Source: Rhizobiaceae bacterium (GTDB taxonomy: Bacteria; Pseudomonadota; Alphaproteobacteria; Rhizobiales; Rhizobiaceae). From it: a stretch of 64,000 nucleotides of DNA. Positions 44,016 to 54,733 of the stretch are shown here, piece by piece (the stretch's first letter is position 1; the number at the start of each line of letters is the position of its first letter). The stretch spans positions 124,001 to 188,000 of the forward strand of contig JAEPMJ010000003.1 of NCBI GenBank assembly GCA_017644005.1. Direction: 5' to 3'. A model generated the notes under the pieces. The model searched no databases. It had not been told where the DNA came from and saw only the letters and a program-made list of their open reading frames with translations. Made by a program: the position numbers and the translations under genes.

Positions 44016-44855
44016 ATGGATCGCATCACGACAATGACCGACAACGGCCCGCCGCCGGCGGAGGCAGCGGTTCTTTATCGCGGCGAGGTCATGCACCAGC
44101 GGCTGAGGCCTTTCGGCCATCGTTTCAACTACAAGGTGTTTTCGATGCTGGTCGACATCGACCGGCTCGACGCGGCCAGCCGTCTTTCACCGCTCTTGTC
44201 GGTCAACAAACCCAATCTCGTATCGCTGCGCGAGAGCGACCAGACCGAGAGGGAGGGAGAAACGCTGCGCCAATTCGCCGACCGGCTTCTGCGCCAGGCA
44301 GGAATCGCCGAGCCGGCAGAGCGCATACTGCTCCTCAGCTATCCGCGCCTCTTCGGTTACGTGTTCAATCCGATCTCGGTGTATTTCGCTTATGATACCA
44401 AGGACAGGCTGATCGCGCTGATCTACGCCGTGCGCAACACCTTTGGCGAGCGTCACAGCTATGTCGCGCGCGTCGAGCCTGGCGATGTTTCCGAAGCCGG
44501 CATTCGCCAGACACGAGCCAAACTTTTTCATGTATCGCCATTCATCGGCATGGATGCTCGCTACCACTTCCGCATCCTGCCGCCCGGAAAGACCGTCCGG
44601 CTGCGTATACACGAGACCGAAGCCGGCGAAGCACTGCTTGCAGCGACGTTTTCAGGCAGGGCCGAGCCGGTTTCCACCGGCGTGCTTGCAGCAAGCCTCT
44701 TGCGTATTCCGTTCATGACATGGAAAATCATGGTGGGAATCCACTGGGAAGCCCTCAAACTGTGGCTGAAGGGCGCCCGGTTTCGCAGATCGCCGCCGCC
44801 CCCACTCCCCGTCAGCTTCAGTGATGCAGGGCGTCACACTGCTCCCGGTGAATAG
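44016..44855 (+). CDS. DUF1365 domain-containing protein
   Basis: LYRGEVMHQRLRPFGHRFNYKVFSMLVDIDRLD; PRLFGYVFNPISVYFAYD. Confidence 0.9.
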   Translation: MDRITTMTDNGPPPAEAAVLYRGEVMHQRLRPFGHRFNYKVFSMLVDIDRLDAASRLSPLLSVNKPNLVSLRESDQTEREGETLRQFADRLLRQAGIAEPAERILLLSYPRLFGYVFNPISVYFAYDTKDRLIALIYAVRNTFGERHSYVARVEPGDVSEAGIRQTRAKLFHVSPFIGMDARYHFRILPPGKTVRLRIHETEAGEALLAATFSGRAEPVSTGVLAASLLRIPFMTWKIMVGIHWEALKLWLKGARFRRSPPPPLPVSFSDAGRHTAPGE

Positions 44856-44917
44856 CCGCATTGCGGCAATTCGGAGGTCGGCCGCTTCTGTGGCGGCAGC
44901 AGATAGAGGCGGTGCAT

Positions 44918-46156
44918 ATGGGCGGGACCGTTAACGAGGCGATCGGGCTCACGAAAGAAAATCACGCCGAGCTGACGCGCGGTCTTCCGGCCAAGGCGCG
45001 TATGGCGCTGCGTTTGCTTGTCGATCTGCCGAAAGGCACGCTGACCATCAACATGCCCGACGGTCGCACCGTCATTGTCGGCGGCAATGCGCCCGGGCCG
45101 GACGCGGTGCTGACGTTGAAGAACTGGCGCCTGCCCGGCCGGGCGTTTTCCGGCGCAACGATCGGCGTGGCGGAATCCTTCATCGACGGCGACTGGGACA
45201 GCCCGGACGTGACGCGCTTCCTGGAGCTCTTTGTCGTCAACGAGAATGCCGGCGAACAACTTGCCGGCGGCGCGAACTGGTTCATGGGTGCGGTTCAGCG
45301 CTTCCGCCACTGGCTCAACGACAATACCCGCACGAGGGCGCGCAAGAACATCTCCGCGCATTACGATCTGGGAAATGCATTCTACCGCGAATGGCTCGAC
45401 CCCTCGATGACCTATTCCTCGGCACTTTATTCCACCGGGGCCAACGACCTGGAGCGCGCCCAGGGTGAAAAATACCGGGCGCTTGCCCGCGACACAGGCA
45501 TTCAGGCCGGCGACCACGTGCTGGAAATAGGGTGCGGCTGGGGCGGTTTCGCCGAATTCGCCGCCCGCGAGGTGGGCTGCAGGGTCACAGGTCTGACGAT
45601 CAGTCGCGAACAGCACGATTTCGCCAGGGCACGTATTCAGGAGGCCGGTCTCAACGACAAGGTCGAGATCAAGTTCCAGGACTATCGCGACGAGACCGGA
45701 CTGTACGACCGCATTGCCTCAATCGAGATGTTCGAGGCGGTCGGCGAGAAATACTGGCCGGTGTTTTTCGGCAAGGTGAAAGAATGCCTGAAACCCGGCG
45801 GCACCGCAGGGCTGCAGATCATCACCATCAACGAGGACGCGTTCGAGCGTTACCGTTCGCGGGTCGACTTTATCCAGCGTTACGTGTTTCCGGGCGGAAT
45901 GCTTCCGACGCCGCAGCTCTTGCGCACACTCGGCGCCGATCAAGGCCTTGCCTATCTGCGCGAGCGCGTGTTTGCGCAGGATTATGCGCGTACGCTGGCC
46001 GAGTGGCGCGACCGTTTCCAGGATTCCTGGGGCCGTATCGTGCATCTCGGATTCGACGAACGCTTCCGCCGCCTGTGGGAATTCTACCTGCACTACTGCG
46101 AAGCCGGCTTTCGGGCCGAGTATATCGACGTGCGCCAGGTTGTGTACAAGGCATAA
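44918..46156 (+). CDS. cyclopropane-fatty-acyl-phospholipid synthase family protein
   Basis: start MGGTVNEAIGL; NISAHYDLGNAFYREWLDPSMTYSSALY, VLEIGCGWGGFAEFAAREVGCRVTGLTIS. Confidence 0.92.
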   Translation: MGGTVNEAIGLTKENHAELTRGLPAKARMALRLLVDLPKGTLTINMPDGRTVIVGGNAPGPDAVLTLKNWRLPGRAFSGATIGVAESFIDGDWDSPDVTRFLELFVVNENAGEQLAGGANWFMGAVQRFRHWLNDNTRTRARKNISAHYDLGNAFYREWLDPSMTYSSALYSTGANDLERAQGEKYRALARDTGIQAGDHVLEIGCGWGGFAEFAAREVGCRVTGLTISREQHDFARARIQEAGLNDKVEIKFQDYRDETGLYDRIASIEMFEAVGEKYWPVFFGKVKECLKPGGTAGLQIITINEDAFERYRSRVDFIQRYVFPGGMLPTPQLLRTLGADQGLAYLRERVFAQDYARTLAEWRDRFQDSWGRIVHLGFDERFRRLWEFYLHYCEAGFRAEYIDVRQVVYKA

Positions 46157-46182
46157 AAAAGGGGCCGTTCCCGGCCCCTTTT
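46157..46182. terminator. bidirectional terminator between CFA-synthase gene and cpdB
   Basis: AAAAGGGGCC-GTTCCC-GGCCCCTTTT. Confidence 0.85.
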
Positions 46183-46197
46183 CCGGTCAAACCGACC

Positions 46198-48174
46198 TCA
46201 GAGCGTGATGCGGTATTGCGCAAAGCCGTCGGCGCCCTCGCCGGCTGCCTCTATCTTCACGCCCTTCACGTCGGCCAGGAATTGGTTCGCCTTCGGGCCG
46301 GTGGCGAACAACACCGTCGCGCCCTTGATCGGAGCGAAGTTCCAGTTGGCGTCAGCGGACGGGTTGATCGTGCCGCGGTCGACGATATAGCGCACGATCA
46401 CATCGCGGTTGGTGTCGGGCGCCGCCAGCACCACGACATCGTCGTTGATGCCAGGAAAATTGCCGCCGCCGCCGGCGCGGTAATTGTTGGTTGCGACGAT
46501 GAACTTCTGGTCCGGGTCGATCGGCTTGCCGTCGAACATCAGGTCGACGATGCGGCTGGAATCGGCGTTCTGGACCTCGCCTTTCGGCGTGTACTTCGCT
46601 GGCTTCGACAGGTCGATCTTGTAGGTAACGCCGTCGATCACATCGAAATTGTATGACGGGAAGTCCGGGTTGAGCAGCGGCTGGTCCGCCTTGCCCGGCT
46701 CGACCTGGTTGAAGATGCCGGCCGACATCTCCAGCCACTCCTTCACCGTGGCACCTGTGACTGCGACCGCGCGCACCGTGTTCGGATAAAGGTAGAGGTC
46801 GGCGACGTTCTTGATCGCCACGTCGCCTGCCGGCACGTCGGTGTAATATTCGGGGCCACCGCGGCCGCCGGCCTTGAAGGGAGCCGCCGCTGAAAGAACC
46901 GGAACGTCCTTGTATTCGCCGTCCTTCAGCAGATCCTTCACGTACCAGATCTGCGCCTGGCTCACGATCTGCACCGACGGGTCGTCGGCGACCAGCGCGA
47001 AGTAGGAATAAAGCGGTGCGGAGGTCTTGCCGACCGGCGTGCGCACATAGGTGAGCGTTTTCTCGTGATCCTCCTTCACGGCGGCCTCAACGGCGGCGAG
47101 ATTCTCGACCGTCGGGCTTACCTTGCGGTTTTCGTCGCGGGTGTAGATCGGCCGCGCCTCGGAGGTGGAATCCACCACCTTCCAGCTGTTGCCGTCACGC
47201 TCGATCAGAAGGTCGATGAGACCCATATGCGAGCCCCAGAAGCCGCCCTGCACGGCCGGCTTGCCCTGAATGGTGCCCTTGGCGTTGTCAACACCTTCAA
47301 GCCCGTCGAACGCACCGGGGAAAACGAGATGCTGATGGCCGGTGAACACGGCATCGATCCCGTCGACACCGGCCAGGAAGAAGGAGGCGTTTTCCATCAT
47401 GTCGGACTTGTTGATGTCGATGCCCGAATGGGACAGCGCGATCACGATGTCGGCGCCCTCTTCCTTCATCTGCGGCACCCAGGCAGCGGCGGCCTCGACG
47501 ATGTCGCGGGTGACGACATTGCCGACCAGATGGCGCGAATCCCAGGTCATGATCTGCGGCGGCACAAAGCCGATGAAGCCGACACGCACGGTCTGCTCGG
47601 CGCCGGCGCCGTCGGTCACCGTCTTGTCCATGATCACGTAGGGCTTGGCGTAAAGCTTGTCGTCACGCGGATTGGCGGCAAGTTCGGTGCCGTTGACCAG
47701 ATTGGCGCAGACGATCGGGTAGTTGGCGCCGGCATTCACCTTGTCCATGAATGACAGGCCGTAGTTGAATTCGTGATTGCCGAGCGTTCCGCAATCGTAG
47801 CCGAGCACGTTCATCGCCTTGATGACCGGGTGCATGTCGCCTTCCTTCATGCCCCGCTCATAGGCGATCCAGTCGCCCATCGGATTGCCCTGAAGGTAGT
47901 CGCCATTGTCGACCAGCATCGTGTTGGTCGCCTCGGCGCGAAAACCGTCGATGATCGACGCCGTGCGCGCCAGCCCCATCGTGTCGTTGGGCCGGTCGGC
48001 ATAATAATCGTAGGGCAGTACCGACACATGAATGTCGGTCGTTTCCATGATGCGCAGATGCGCCTGGTTGCCCATGGCGCGGGCGGCGAAGGGGTGCATT
48101 ACGACGAGGCTGCCCAGCGCGGCGGCGCCTCCGAGAAATGAGCGTCTGGAAACCGAATGAAGATGGGTGTTCAT
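46198..48174 (-). CDS. cpdB: bifunctional 2',3'-cyclic-nucleotide 2'-phosphodiesterase/3'-nucleotidase
   Basis: 658 aa; Tat-like signal [43 protein letters not shown]; 5'-nucleotidase C-terminal domain. Confidence 0.92.
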   Translation of the reverse strand: MNTHLHSVSRRSFLGGAAALGSLVVMHPFAARAMGNQAHLRIMETTDIHVSVLPYDYYADRPNDTMGLARTASIIDGFRAEATNTMLVDNGDYLQGNPMGDWIAYERGMKEGDMHPVIKAMNVLGYDCGTLGNHEFNYGLSFMDKVNAGANYPIVCANLVNGTELAANPRDDKLYAKPYVIMDKTVTDGAGAEQTVRVGFIGFVPPQIMTWDSRHLVGNVVTRDIVEAAAAWVPQMKEEGADIVIALSHSGIDINKSDMMENASFFLAGVDGIDAVFTGHQHLVFPGAFDGLEGVDNAKGTIQGKPAVQGGFWGSHMGLIDLLIERDGNSWKVVDSTSEARPIYTRDENRKVSPTVENLAAVEAAVKEDHEKTLTYVRTPVGKTSAPLYSYFALVADDPSVQIVSQAQIWYVKDLLKDGEYKDVPVLSAAAPFKAGGRGGPEYYTDVPAGDVAIKNVADLYLYPNTVRAVAVTGATVKEWLEMSAGIFNQVEPGKADQPLLNPDFPSYNFDVIDGVTYKIDLSKPAKYTPKGEVQNADSSRIVDLMFDGKPIDPDQKFIVATNNYRAGGGGNFPGINDDVVVLAAPDTNRDVIVRYIVDRGTINPSADANWNFAPIKGATVLFATGPKANQFLADVKGVKIEAAGEGADGFAQYRITL

Positions 48175-48328
48175 AGAATGCCTCCTGAAGTGAAATACTA
48201 AGTCGGCTGCTAATGAAAAAAGTTTCGCGCCGCTTTGTTCAGGAGTCCAGCAGATTCAGGACACATCTTCATGACAGGCTGGCTGGGTGGGAAATGGCGC
48301 TGCGCGAAGTGTGCGAAAGCCGGTCAGT

Positions 48329-49612
48329 CTAGCCGGTGCCGCCGTCGCTGCCGCCCTGCGTGATCAGCCGCGCAGAGCGCTGGCCGGAGGCGTAGATCCA
48401 CAGCCAGGACAGCGCCACCGCAAGACGATAGCGCAGGCCGATCGGGAAGTAGATGTGGGCAATGCCCCACAGCCACCATGCCGGCCAGCCCTTGAGCTTC
48501 ATCCAGCCGAAATCGACCACGGCGGCGCGTTTGCCGATCGTCGCCAGGTCGCCCTGGTTTTTATAACGAAACGGTGTCGCCGCATTCGTTCCGGCGCGCC
48601 TTGCCCTGATGATTCCGGCGACGTAGCGGCCCTGCTGTTTTGCCGCCGGTGCGACACCCGGCACCAGGCCGCCCTCGAGCCGCTCGACATGAGCGGTGTC
48701 GCCGATGACGAAGATATCCGGCTCCCCCTTGACCGTCAGGTCGGGCTCCACGATGACGCGCCCGGCACGGTCGGCCTCGGTTTCCAGCCATTCGGCCGCC
48801 GGCGAAGCCGCCACGCCCGCAGCCCAGAGTACGGTTCTCGACGCCAGATGCGCACCGTCGACAGTGACGCCGTCAGCATCCACAGCCGTCACCGGGTGCC
48901 CGAACATAAGTTCGACTCCCAGCCTCTCCAGCGCGCGGCCTGCATAGGCGGAAAGCTCGGGCTTGAAGTTCGCCAGAACACGGTCGGCGGCCTCGACAAG
49001 CACGATGCGCGCGGCGGCGGGATCGATGTTGCGGAATTCGCCTTTCAGCGTGTCGCGCGCCAGCTCAGCGATCGTACCTGCGAGTTCGACGCCGGTCGGC
49101 CCGCCACCGATCACAACGAAGGTCAGCAATGCGCTCCGCCTGCCGGCGTCCGTCTCGCGCTCGGCACGCTCGAAGGCGAGCAGAATGCGGCGGCGTATCG
49201 CCGTGGCGTCCTCGATCGTCTTCAGGCCTGGCGCAAAGGGCTCCCATTCGTCATGGCCGAAATATGCGTGCCTGGCGCCCGTTGCGATCACAAGCGTGTC
49301 GTATGCGACGCTGCCTCCGTCGGCGAGCAGCACGGTCTTGGCCGCCTTGTCGACACCGCTGGCGGTGGCAAGCACCGTCGTGACGTCCTTGCGGTGGCGC
49401 AGGAGATGGCGCACCGGCCAGGCAATCTCGGACGTCGCCAGCGAGGTCGTCGCAACCTGATAAAGAAGCGGCTGGAACAGATGATGGTTGCGCTGGTCGA
49501 TGAGGGTGATCTCGACACCGGCGCCGCGCAGGGAACTGATCAGCTGGAGGCCGCCAAAGCCGGCGCCAACAACCACTACATGATGCCTGCCGCTGTTGGC
49601 GTTCATGGTCAT
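48329..49612 (-). CDS. NAD(P)/FAD-dependent oxidoreductase, type II NADH dehydrogenase-like
   Basis: RHHVVVVGAGFGGLQLISSLRGAGVEITLIDQRNHHLFQPLLYQVATTSLATSEIAWPVR. Confidence 0.9.
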   Translation of the reverse strand: MTMNANSGRHHVVVVGAGFGGLQLISSLRGAGVEITLIDQRNHHLFQPLLYQVATTSLATSEIAWPVRHLLRHRKDVTTVLATASGVDKAAKTVLLADGGSVAYDTLVIATGARHAYFGHDEWEPFAPGLKTIEDATAIRRRILLAFERAERETDAGRRSALLTFVVIGGGPTGVELAGTIAELARDTLKGEFRNIDPAAARIVLVEAADRVLANFKPELSAYAGRALERLGVELMFGHPVTAVDADGVTVDGAHLASRTVLWAAGVAASPAAEWLETEADRAGRVIVEPDLTVKGEPDIFVIGDTAHVERLEGGLVPGVAPAAKQQGRYVAGIIRARRAGTNAATPFRYKNQGDLATIGKRAAVVDFGWMKLKGWPAWWLWGIAHIYFPIGLRYRLAVALSWLWIYASGQRSARLITQGGSDGGTG

Positions 49613-49748
49613 GCTCCGCTGTTGCCGAAGTGAACATAGGCGTGATTGTGCAACGCAACAAGACACGGCGCTCCGCCTCGGTTGCCGCCGAGCCTGCAAG
49701 CGCTAGAATTCGAGCCGAACAGTCGCGCAAGCGCCGAGGGCATCGACC

Positions 49749-51065
49749 ATGGACGGCTATCTCAAACAGCTGATCGAATTCCTTACGGTCACATCGGCGC
49801 GGGCGTTCGACTACATCTCGGAACCCTGGTTCGTCTATCAGGTGGTCATAGCGCTGGCGCTGTTTGCGCTGGCACGTTTCCTTGGCAAGAGGCTTGAGCC
49901 GAAGCTCGAAAGCCGCGCCCGCGCGATCAAGGGACACCCGGGCCTTTTGCGGCTGGTCGCGGCGACCCTGCGCCGTGCCGACTGGATTATCTTCATCGTC
50001 CTGCTTTTCATTGCCATTGCGGTATTGAGAAGCGTGACATGGCCAAGCCGCAGCTGGCTGCTCGGTATCCTGCTCTGGCTCGCCGGCACCTGGGTGGTGG
50101 TCGCGATCCTGTCACGCATCATTCGCAACCGGCTCGTCGCGCGTTCGGTCGCCTGGCTGGTGTGGATTTACGCCGCGCTCGTCATTCTGGGCATCGACGA
50201 ACGCGTCGCGCTGCTGCTCGACAATCTGGCCCTGGCGCTCAACAACGTTCGGATTTCCGCACTCACGGTCCTGAAGGCTGCATTCCTCCTCACATTGTCG
50301 GTGTGGATCGCCACGACGATCGGCAATTTCGTCGACGAGCGGGTGCAGCGCTCCAGTGAACTCACGCCATCGATCCGGGTGCTGATCGGAAAGTTCGCCA
50401 AGTTCGGACTGGTATTACTGGCCGGTGTCATCGCGCTGACCAGCGTCGGCGTGGACCTCACTGCCTTCACCGTCTTCTCCGGTGCCGTCGGCGTTGGCCT
50501 CGGCTTTGGTCTGCAAAAGGTCGTTTCGAATTTCGTCTCGGGCGTCATCATCCTGCTCGACAAGTCGATCAAACCCGGCGACACGATCTCGTTGGGCGAC
50601 ACATTCGGCTGGATACGCGAATTGAGGGCGCGTTTCGTTTCCGTCGTCACGCGCGACGGTCGCGAATACCTCATTCCGAATGAGGATCTGATCACGCAAC
50701 AGGTGATCAACTGGTCGTTCAGCGACGAACTGGTGCGGCTCGACGTGCCGTTCGGGGTTTCCTATGATTCCAACCCGCACAAGGTGACGGAACTTGCGAT
50801 CAATGCCGCGGTTTCGGTTTCACGTGTCGATGCCGACCGTAGGCCGGTGTGCTGGATTACAGCCTTCGGCGATTCCTCGCTCGATTTCGTGCTGCGTTTC
50901 TGGATACGCGACCCGCAGCAGGGGCTCACCAATGTACGCGGCAAGGTGCTTCTGGCGCTTTGGGACGCGTTCAAGGAAAATGGTATCGATATCCCCTACC
51001 CGCATCGCGAGATCATCATGAAGGGCAGTGTTACGCGTGCAGGCGACGGTCTGCCGAAAGACTAG
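49749..51065 (+). CDS. mechanosensitive ion channel family (MscS-type)
   Basis: FSGAVGVGLGFGLQKVVSNFVSGVIILLDKSIKPGDTISLG; multiple TMs. Confidence 0.93.
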   Translation: MDGYLKQLIEFLTVTSARAFDYISEPWFVYQVVIALALFALARFLGKRLEPKLESRARAIKGHPGLLRLVAATLRRADWIIFIVLLFIAIAVLRSVTWPSRSWLLGILLWLAGTWVVVAILSRIIRNRLVARSVAWLVWIYAALVILGIDERVALLLDNLALALNNVRISALTVLKAAFLLTLSVWIATTIGNFVDERVQRSSELTPSIRVLIGKFAKFGLVLLAGVIALTSVGVDLTAFTVFSGAVGVGLGFGLQKVVSNFVSGVIILLDKSIKPGDTISLGDTFGWIRELRARFVSVVTRDGREYLIPNEDLITQQVINWSFSDELVRLDVPFGVSYDSNPHKVTELAINAAVSVSRVDADRRPVCWITAFGDSSLDFVLRFWIRDPQQGLTNVRGKVLLALWDAFKENGIDIPYPHREIIMKGSVTRAGDGLPKD

Positions 51066-51194
51066 GCTAAAAGAAAAAAACTGTTTGGCACAGTCAATGC
51101 CGCGTGACTTACAGGCGCCTTCAGATTTAATGCCAAGTTCCTATACTTGTCCGGGCGCCCTTCGCCCGCCACATCACAACGGGAACCAACCCAA

Positions 51195-51602
51195 ATGACC
51201 TTGAACGAACATATCGCCGCCGGGCCGGCCTGGGTATTCTGGTGGGTCAACTTTCTCGGCATCGTCAACATCGCCGCAGTGCTTTTCCTGCTGAGATGGA
51301 ACGATGGCCGCATTCGCTTCGGCCGCATCGAAGCGGTGTTTATCCTGCTGGCGCTTGCCGGGTCGATTGTGCTGATCGAGGTGCTTTTCCGCCAATTCGG
51401 TTACAGCCGCATTCTCGGCCTTTCACACATACTCATGTGGACGCCGCTTGCCATCTATATCTGGAAACGGCTGCCGCGCTATCCGCGCTCGACACCATTT
51501 GGCATCTATCTCAGAGTGCTTCTGGCGACGATCTGCGTATCGCTCGTCTTCGACTATGTGGATTTCATTCGTTATCTGTCGGGCGACGCAATGATCGGCT
51601 GA
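51195..51602 (+). CDS. predicted four-TM membrane protein, hypothetical
   Basis: start MTLNEHIAAGPAWVFWWVNFLGIVNIAAVLFLLRWNDGRIRFGRIEAVFI. Confidence 0.65.
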   Translation: MTLNEHIAAGPAWVFWWVNFLGIVNIAAVLFLLRWNDGRIRFGRIEAVFILLALAGSIVLIEVLFRQFGYSRILGLSHILMWTPLAIYIWKRLPRYPRSTPFGIYLRVLLATICVSLVFDYVDFIRYLSGDAMIG

Positions 51603-51623
51603 CTGGTGTCGCCCGCGCCGGCG

Positions 51624-52097
51624 TCAGGCCATGTCGGCGCGGATGCCCATGCCCGTACGGTCGATCACCTCGCGCAGCGCAAAGGACGAGTTGATCTTCG
51701 TCACATGCGGCATCGCCGACAGCCACTCCTTGTGGATACGCTCATAGTCCTCGAGGTCGCGCGCGGCGATGCGCAGAATATAGTCGTACTCACCCGACAT
51801 CAGGTGGCAGGACAGCACGTTGGGGCAGCGCCTGATCGCGGCCTCGAATTCCGAAAGCGATTTCTCGAACTGGCCGGACAGCGAAATATGCACGATCGCT
51901 GTCATCTTGTGCCCGAGCGCGGCATTGGAAAGCCGTGCATGATAGCCTGAAATGACACCCGACTGCTCGAGATTGTCGAGCCGGCGCGAGCAGGCCGACT
52001 GCGACAGGCCGACTTTGTCGGCGAGGGCTGCGTTGGAGATTCGACCTTGTTTCTGCAACGTATCCAGAATGGCGATATCAATCCTGTCCAAGAGCAT
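51624..52097 (-). CDS. Lrp/AsnC family transcriptional regulator
   Basis: MLLDRIDIAILDTLQKQGRISNAALADKVGLSQSACSRRLDNLEQSGVISGY; divergent from ald. Confidence 0.94.
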   Translation of the reverse strand: MLLDRIDIAILDTLQKQGRISNAALADKVGLSQSACSRRLDNLEQSGVISGYHARLSNAALGHKMTAIVHISLSGQFEKSLSEFEAAIRRCPNVLSCHLMSGEYDYILRIAARDLEDYERIHKEWLSAMPHVTKINSSFALREVIDRTGMGIRADMA

Positions 52098-52242
52098 TTC
52101 CCGTGTTTCTTTTCGTCAATCAGGCATTCTGCGCAAATAATAACGAAAAACGTGAACCAGGGCAATTGACGTCGCAAACACATGCGAAGCGAAATCCGTT
52201 ACCTTGGGTCAGGTTCAATGCCCCAGCCGGGAGGATATCGGG

Positions 52243-53358
52243 ATGCGTGTAGGCTGCCCCAAGGAAATCAAGAATCACGAATACCGCGTCGGTCTGACCC
52301 CGGGTTCGGTACGCGAGTATGTTGCGCATGGCCACTCCGTGGTCATCGAGAGCGGCGCCGGCGCCGGCATCGGCGCTGACGACAACGCCTACCGCGCCGC
52401 CGGTGCCCAGATCGTCAAGACTGCGGCCGAGGTTTTCACCCAGTCCGACATGATCGTGAAGGTGAAGGAGCCGCAGCCATCGGAATGGGTGCAACTGCGC
52501 GAAGACCAGATCCTCTACACCTATCTGCACCTGGCGCCTGATGCCGCGCAGACCAAAGGACTGGTCGAATCCGGCGTCACCGCTGTCGCCTACGAGACCG
52601 TGACCGACGACCGCGGCGGCCTGCCGCTGCTGGCGCCGATGTCTGAGGTTGCAGGGCGTCTGGCCATACAGGCGGGCGCAACCGCGCTGCAGAAGGCAAA
52701 TGGCGGCCGCGGCATCCTGCTGGGCGGCGTGCCGGGTGTGTTGCCGGCCAAAGTAACGGTCATCGGCGGCGGCGTCGTCGGCCTCCACTCGGCCAAGATG
52801 GCGGTCGGCCTTGGCGCCGACGTCACCATCATCGACCGTTCGATCCCGCGCCTGCGGCAGCTCGACGACATTTTCAACGGCCGTATTCACACGCGCTACT
52901 CGACCGTCGAAGCGATCGAGGAAGAGTGTTTCTCCGCCGACATGATTGTCGGTGCCGTGCTCATCCCGGGCGCTGCCGCGCCCAAACTCGTCAGCCGCGA
53001 AATGCTGTCGGGCATGAAGCCGGGCGCGGTTCTGGTCGACGTCGCAATCGACCAGGGCGGCTGCTTCGAGACCTCGAAGGCGACCACCCATGCCGATCCG
53101 ACCTACGAGGTCGACGGCATCGTTCATTATTGCGTTGCCAACATGCCGGGCGCGGTTCCGATCACCTCGGCACATGCGCTCAACAACGCCACACTGCATT
53201 ACGGCCTTCAGCTCGCGGACAAGGGCCTGAAGGCGCTGGTCGACGAGCCGCATCTCAGGAACGGCCTCAACGTCCACAAGGGCCGCATCACCAACCGCGC
53301 GGTTGCCGAGGCGCTCGGATACGAGATGGCCGAACCGAAGGCAGCACTCGCCGCCTGA
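52243..53358 (+). CDS. ald: alanine dehydrogenase
   Basis: [70 protein letters not shown]. Confidence 0.97.
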   Translation: MRVGCPKEIKNHEYRVGLTPGSVREYVAHGHSVVIESGAGAGIGADDNAYRAAGAQIVKTAAEVFTQSDMIVKVKEPQPSEWVQLREDQILYTYLHLAPDAAQTKGLVESGVTAVAYETVTDDRGGLPLLAPMSEVAGRLAIQAGATALQKANGGRGILLGGVPGVLPAKVTVIGGGVVGLHSAKMAVGLGADVTIIDRSIPRLRQLDDIFNGRIHTRYSTVEAIEEECFSADMIVGAVLIPGAAAPKLVSREMLSGMKPGAVLVDVAIDQGGCFETSKATTHADPTYEVDGIVHYCVANMPGAVPITSAHALNNATLHYGLQLADKGLKALVDEPHLRNGLNVHKGRITNRAVAEALGYEMAEPKAALAA

Positions 53359-53406
53359 ACCCGATCAAATGAGCGTCCGGCAAGGACGCCTCCTTCCCTG
53401 AAGCTG

Positions 53407-53436
53407 CCCGCCGATCGCAAGACCGGCGGGTTTTTT
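53407..53436 (+). terminator. rho-independent terminator after ald
   Basis: CCCGCCG-10 nt-CGGCGGG-TTTTTT. Confidence 0.88.
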
Positions 53437-53454
53437 GTTCAGTTTGCTGACGCC

Positions 53455-53928
53455 TCATGCGCGGTCAATGCGCATCTGGTAGCAATTGTTGCGGGCCGAG
53501 CGCATGTGAACATAGGCAACGTCGTCGCGCTCCAGAAGCTCATGCGCACGCGTGCAAATCTTCTGCGTCTCGGTGACTTCGCCTGTTCCGTAAACGATGC
53601 GGTCATCATGACCGTAGCCACGCAGAATGTAATCCGGCGTGGTGCGGATCATCTCGGGAAGAACATCGGTCTCCTCCGCCCGATCGCATTTCTCCGCATG
53701 GATGAAGACAGGCCCTGTTTCCGCATAGGGATGCAGTTCCGGGAACGGACGGTAGGCAAGGACCAGATAGTCTTCTCCTGCCCCGACATTTTTCAGACAA
53801 TGCCGGCAAAGCACGCCGTCGCCGTCCGAGGTCTTGCGCTCGGGTTTCATGCCGTAGGCATCGGGTTCGCCACGCTGGTATTTGCGGGCATGTTCGCTCG
53901 GGATGGCGACAAATCGAATCAGGCTCAT
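53455..53928 (-). CDS. DUF1203 domain-containing protein
   Basis: start MSLIRFVAIPSEHARKYQRGEPDAYGMKPERKTSDGDGVLCRHCLKNVGAGEDYLVLAYRPF. Confidence 0.8.
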   Translation of the reverse strand: MSLIRFVAIPSEHARKYQRGEPDAYGMKPERKTSDGDGVLCRHCLKNVGAGEDYLVLAYRPFPELHPYAETGPVFIHAEKCDRAEETDVLPEMIRTTPDYILRGYGHDDRIVYGTGEVTETQKICTRAHELLERDDVAYVHMRSARNNCYQMRIDRA

Positions 53929-54001
53929 TCTGCTCTCCATTCGCAGTTCATGGCATGATCTGGCGCGCATCGAAGAACGCCGCCACCCGTTTCACGCAAA
54001 A

Positions 54002-54026
54002 GCCTCCCGGACCGAACCCGGGAGGC
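54002..54026 (-). terminator. terminator downstream of OmpA-family gene
   Basis: minus strand GCCTCCCGG-7 nt-CCGGGAGGC-TTTTGC. Confidence 0.65.
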
Positions 54027-54049
54027 AGCGCGTTCAATACACAACGCGC

Positions 54050-54625
54050 TTAGCGCAGGAATTCGTCGACGCGGCGCAGCGTGACGCGGCGGTTGCGCCA
54101 TTCCTCGTAAGGTGTGGGCACCAGCAGGTAGGATTCGCCGTAGCCCGCGGTCTGCAGCATGCGCGCGGGAATGCCGAAGTGGTAGACAAGCACCTGCTTC
54201 AGCGCATCTGCACGCCGTTCCGACAAACGCTGGTTCGAATAGTGCGAACCGACGGCGTCGGTGTGCCCTTCGATCAGGACGGTGGCAAACCGGCGGTTGC
54301 GCATCTGCCGCAGCGCATTGGCGATGTTCTCCACCTTACCGTACTGCGAATAGGGAATGACCGCGGAGCCGAAGGCGAAGTTGATCGACTGAATATCGAT
54401 CGCCGGCGCCAGCTTGCGGATTTCGGGGCGCACCTTGAGTTCCTGGATCGTCATGCGCTGATGCGGAGCTATTTTCAGCTTCGGACGCGCCTCGAGCTGG
54501 CGCAGGATTTTTCCGGCGGACGGCATCTCAGCGGCCGGAGCAAGCGCGAAACTGGTTGCCGAAGCGGCGGTCGGAGCAAGCATCGCGGCTGCAAGGCCGG
54601 CGATCACGGAGCGGCGGGTAAACAT
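54050..54625 (-). CDS. OmpA family protein
   Basis: start MFTRRSVIAGLAAAMLAPTAASA (signal peptide), RBS AGAGAGGA; TVLIEGHTDAVGSHYSNQRLSERRADAL. Confidence 0.88.
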   Translation of the reverse strand: MFTRRSVIAGLAAAMLAPTAASATSFALAPAAEMPSAGKILRQLEARPKLKIAPHQRMTIQELKVRPEIRKLAPAIDIQSINFAFGSAVIPYSQYGKVENIANALRQMRNRRFATVLIEGHTDAVGSHYSNQRLSERRADALKQVLVYHFGIPARMLQTAGYGESYLLVPTPYEEWRNRRVTLRRVDEFLR

Positions 54626-54733
54626 GGTCGTTCCTCTCTGGTTCATTGGCGGGTTCCAATGACCGAACCATGCAAAATGCGCCCTGAAGCGGCGATGAAC
54701 GAGCTGTTTAGGTTAGGTCTGGTTTCTTGAGGC

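Noticed and set aside
48271-48277. Pho-box-like ATGACAG (CTGTCAT) upstream of cpdB
   Set aside because: Only one good half-site; the expected second CTGTCAT at 11-nt spacing is not present
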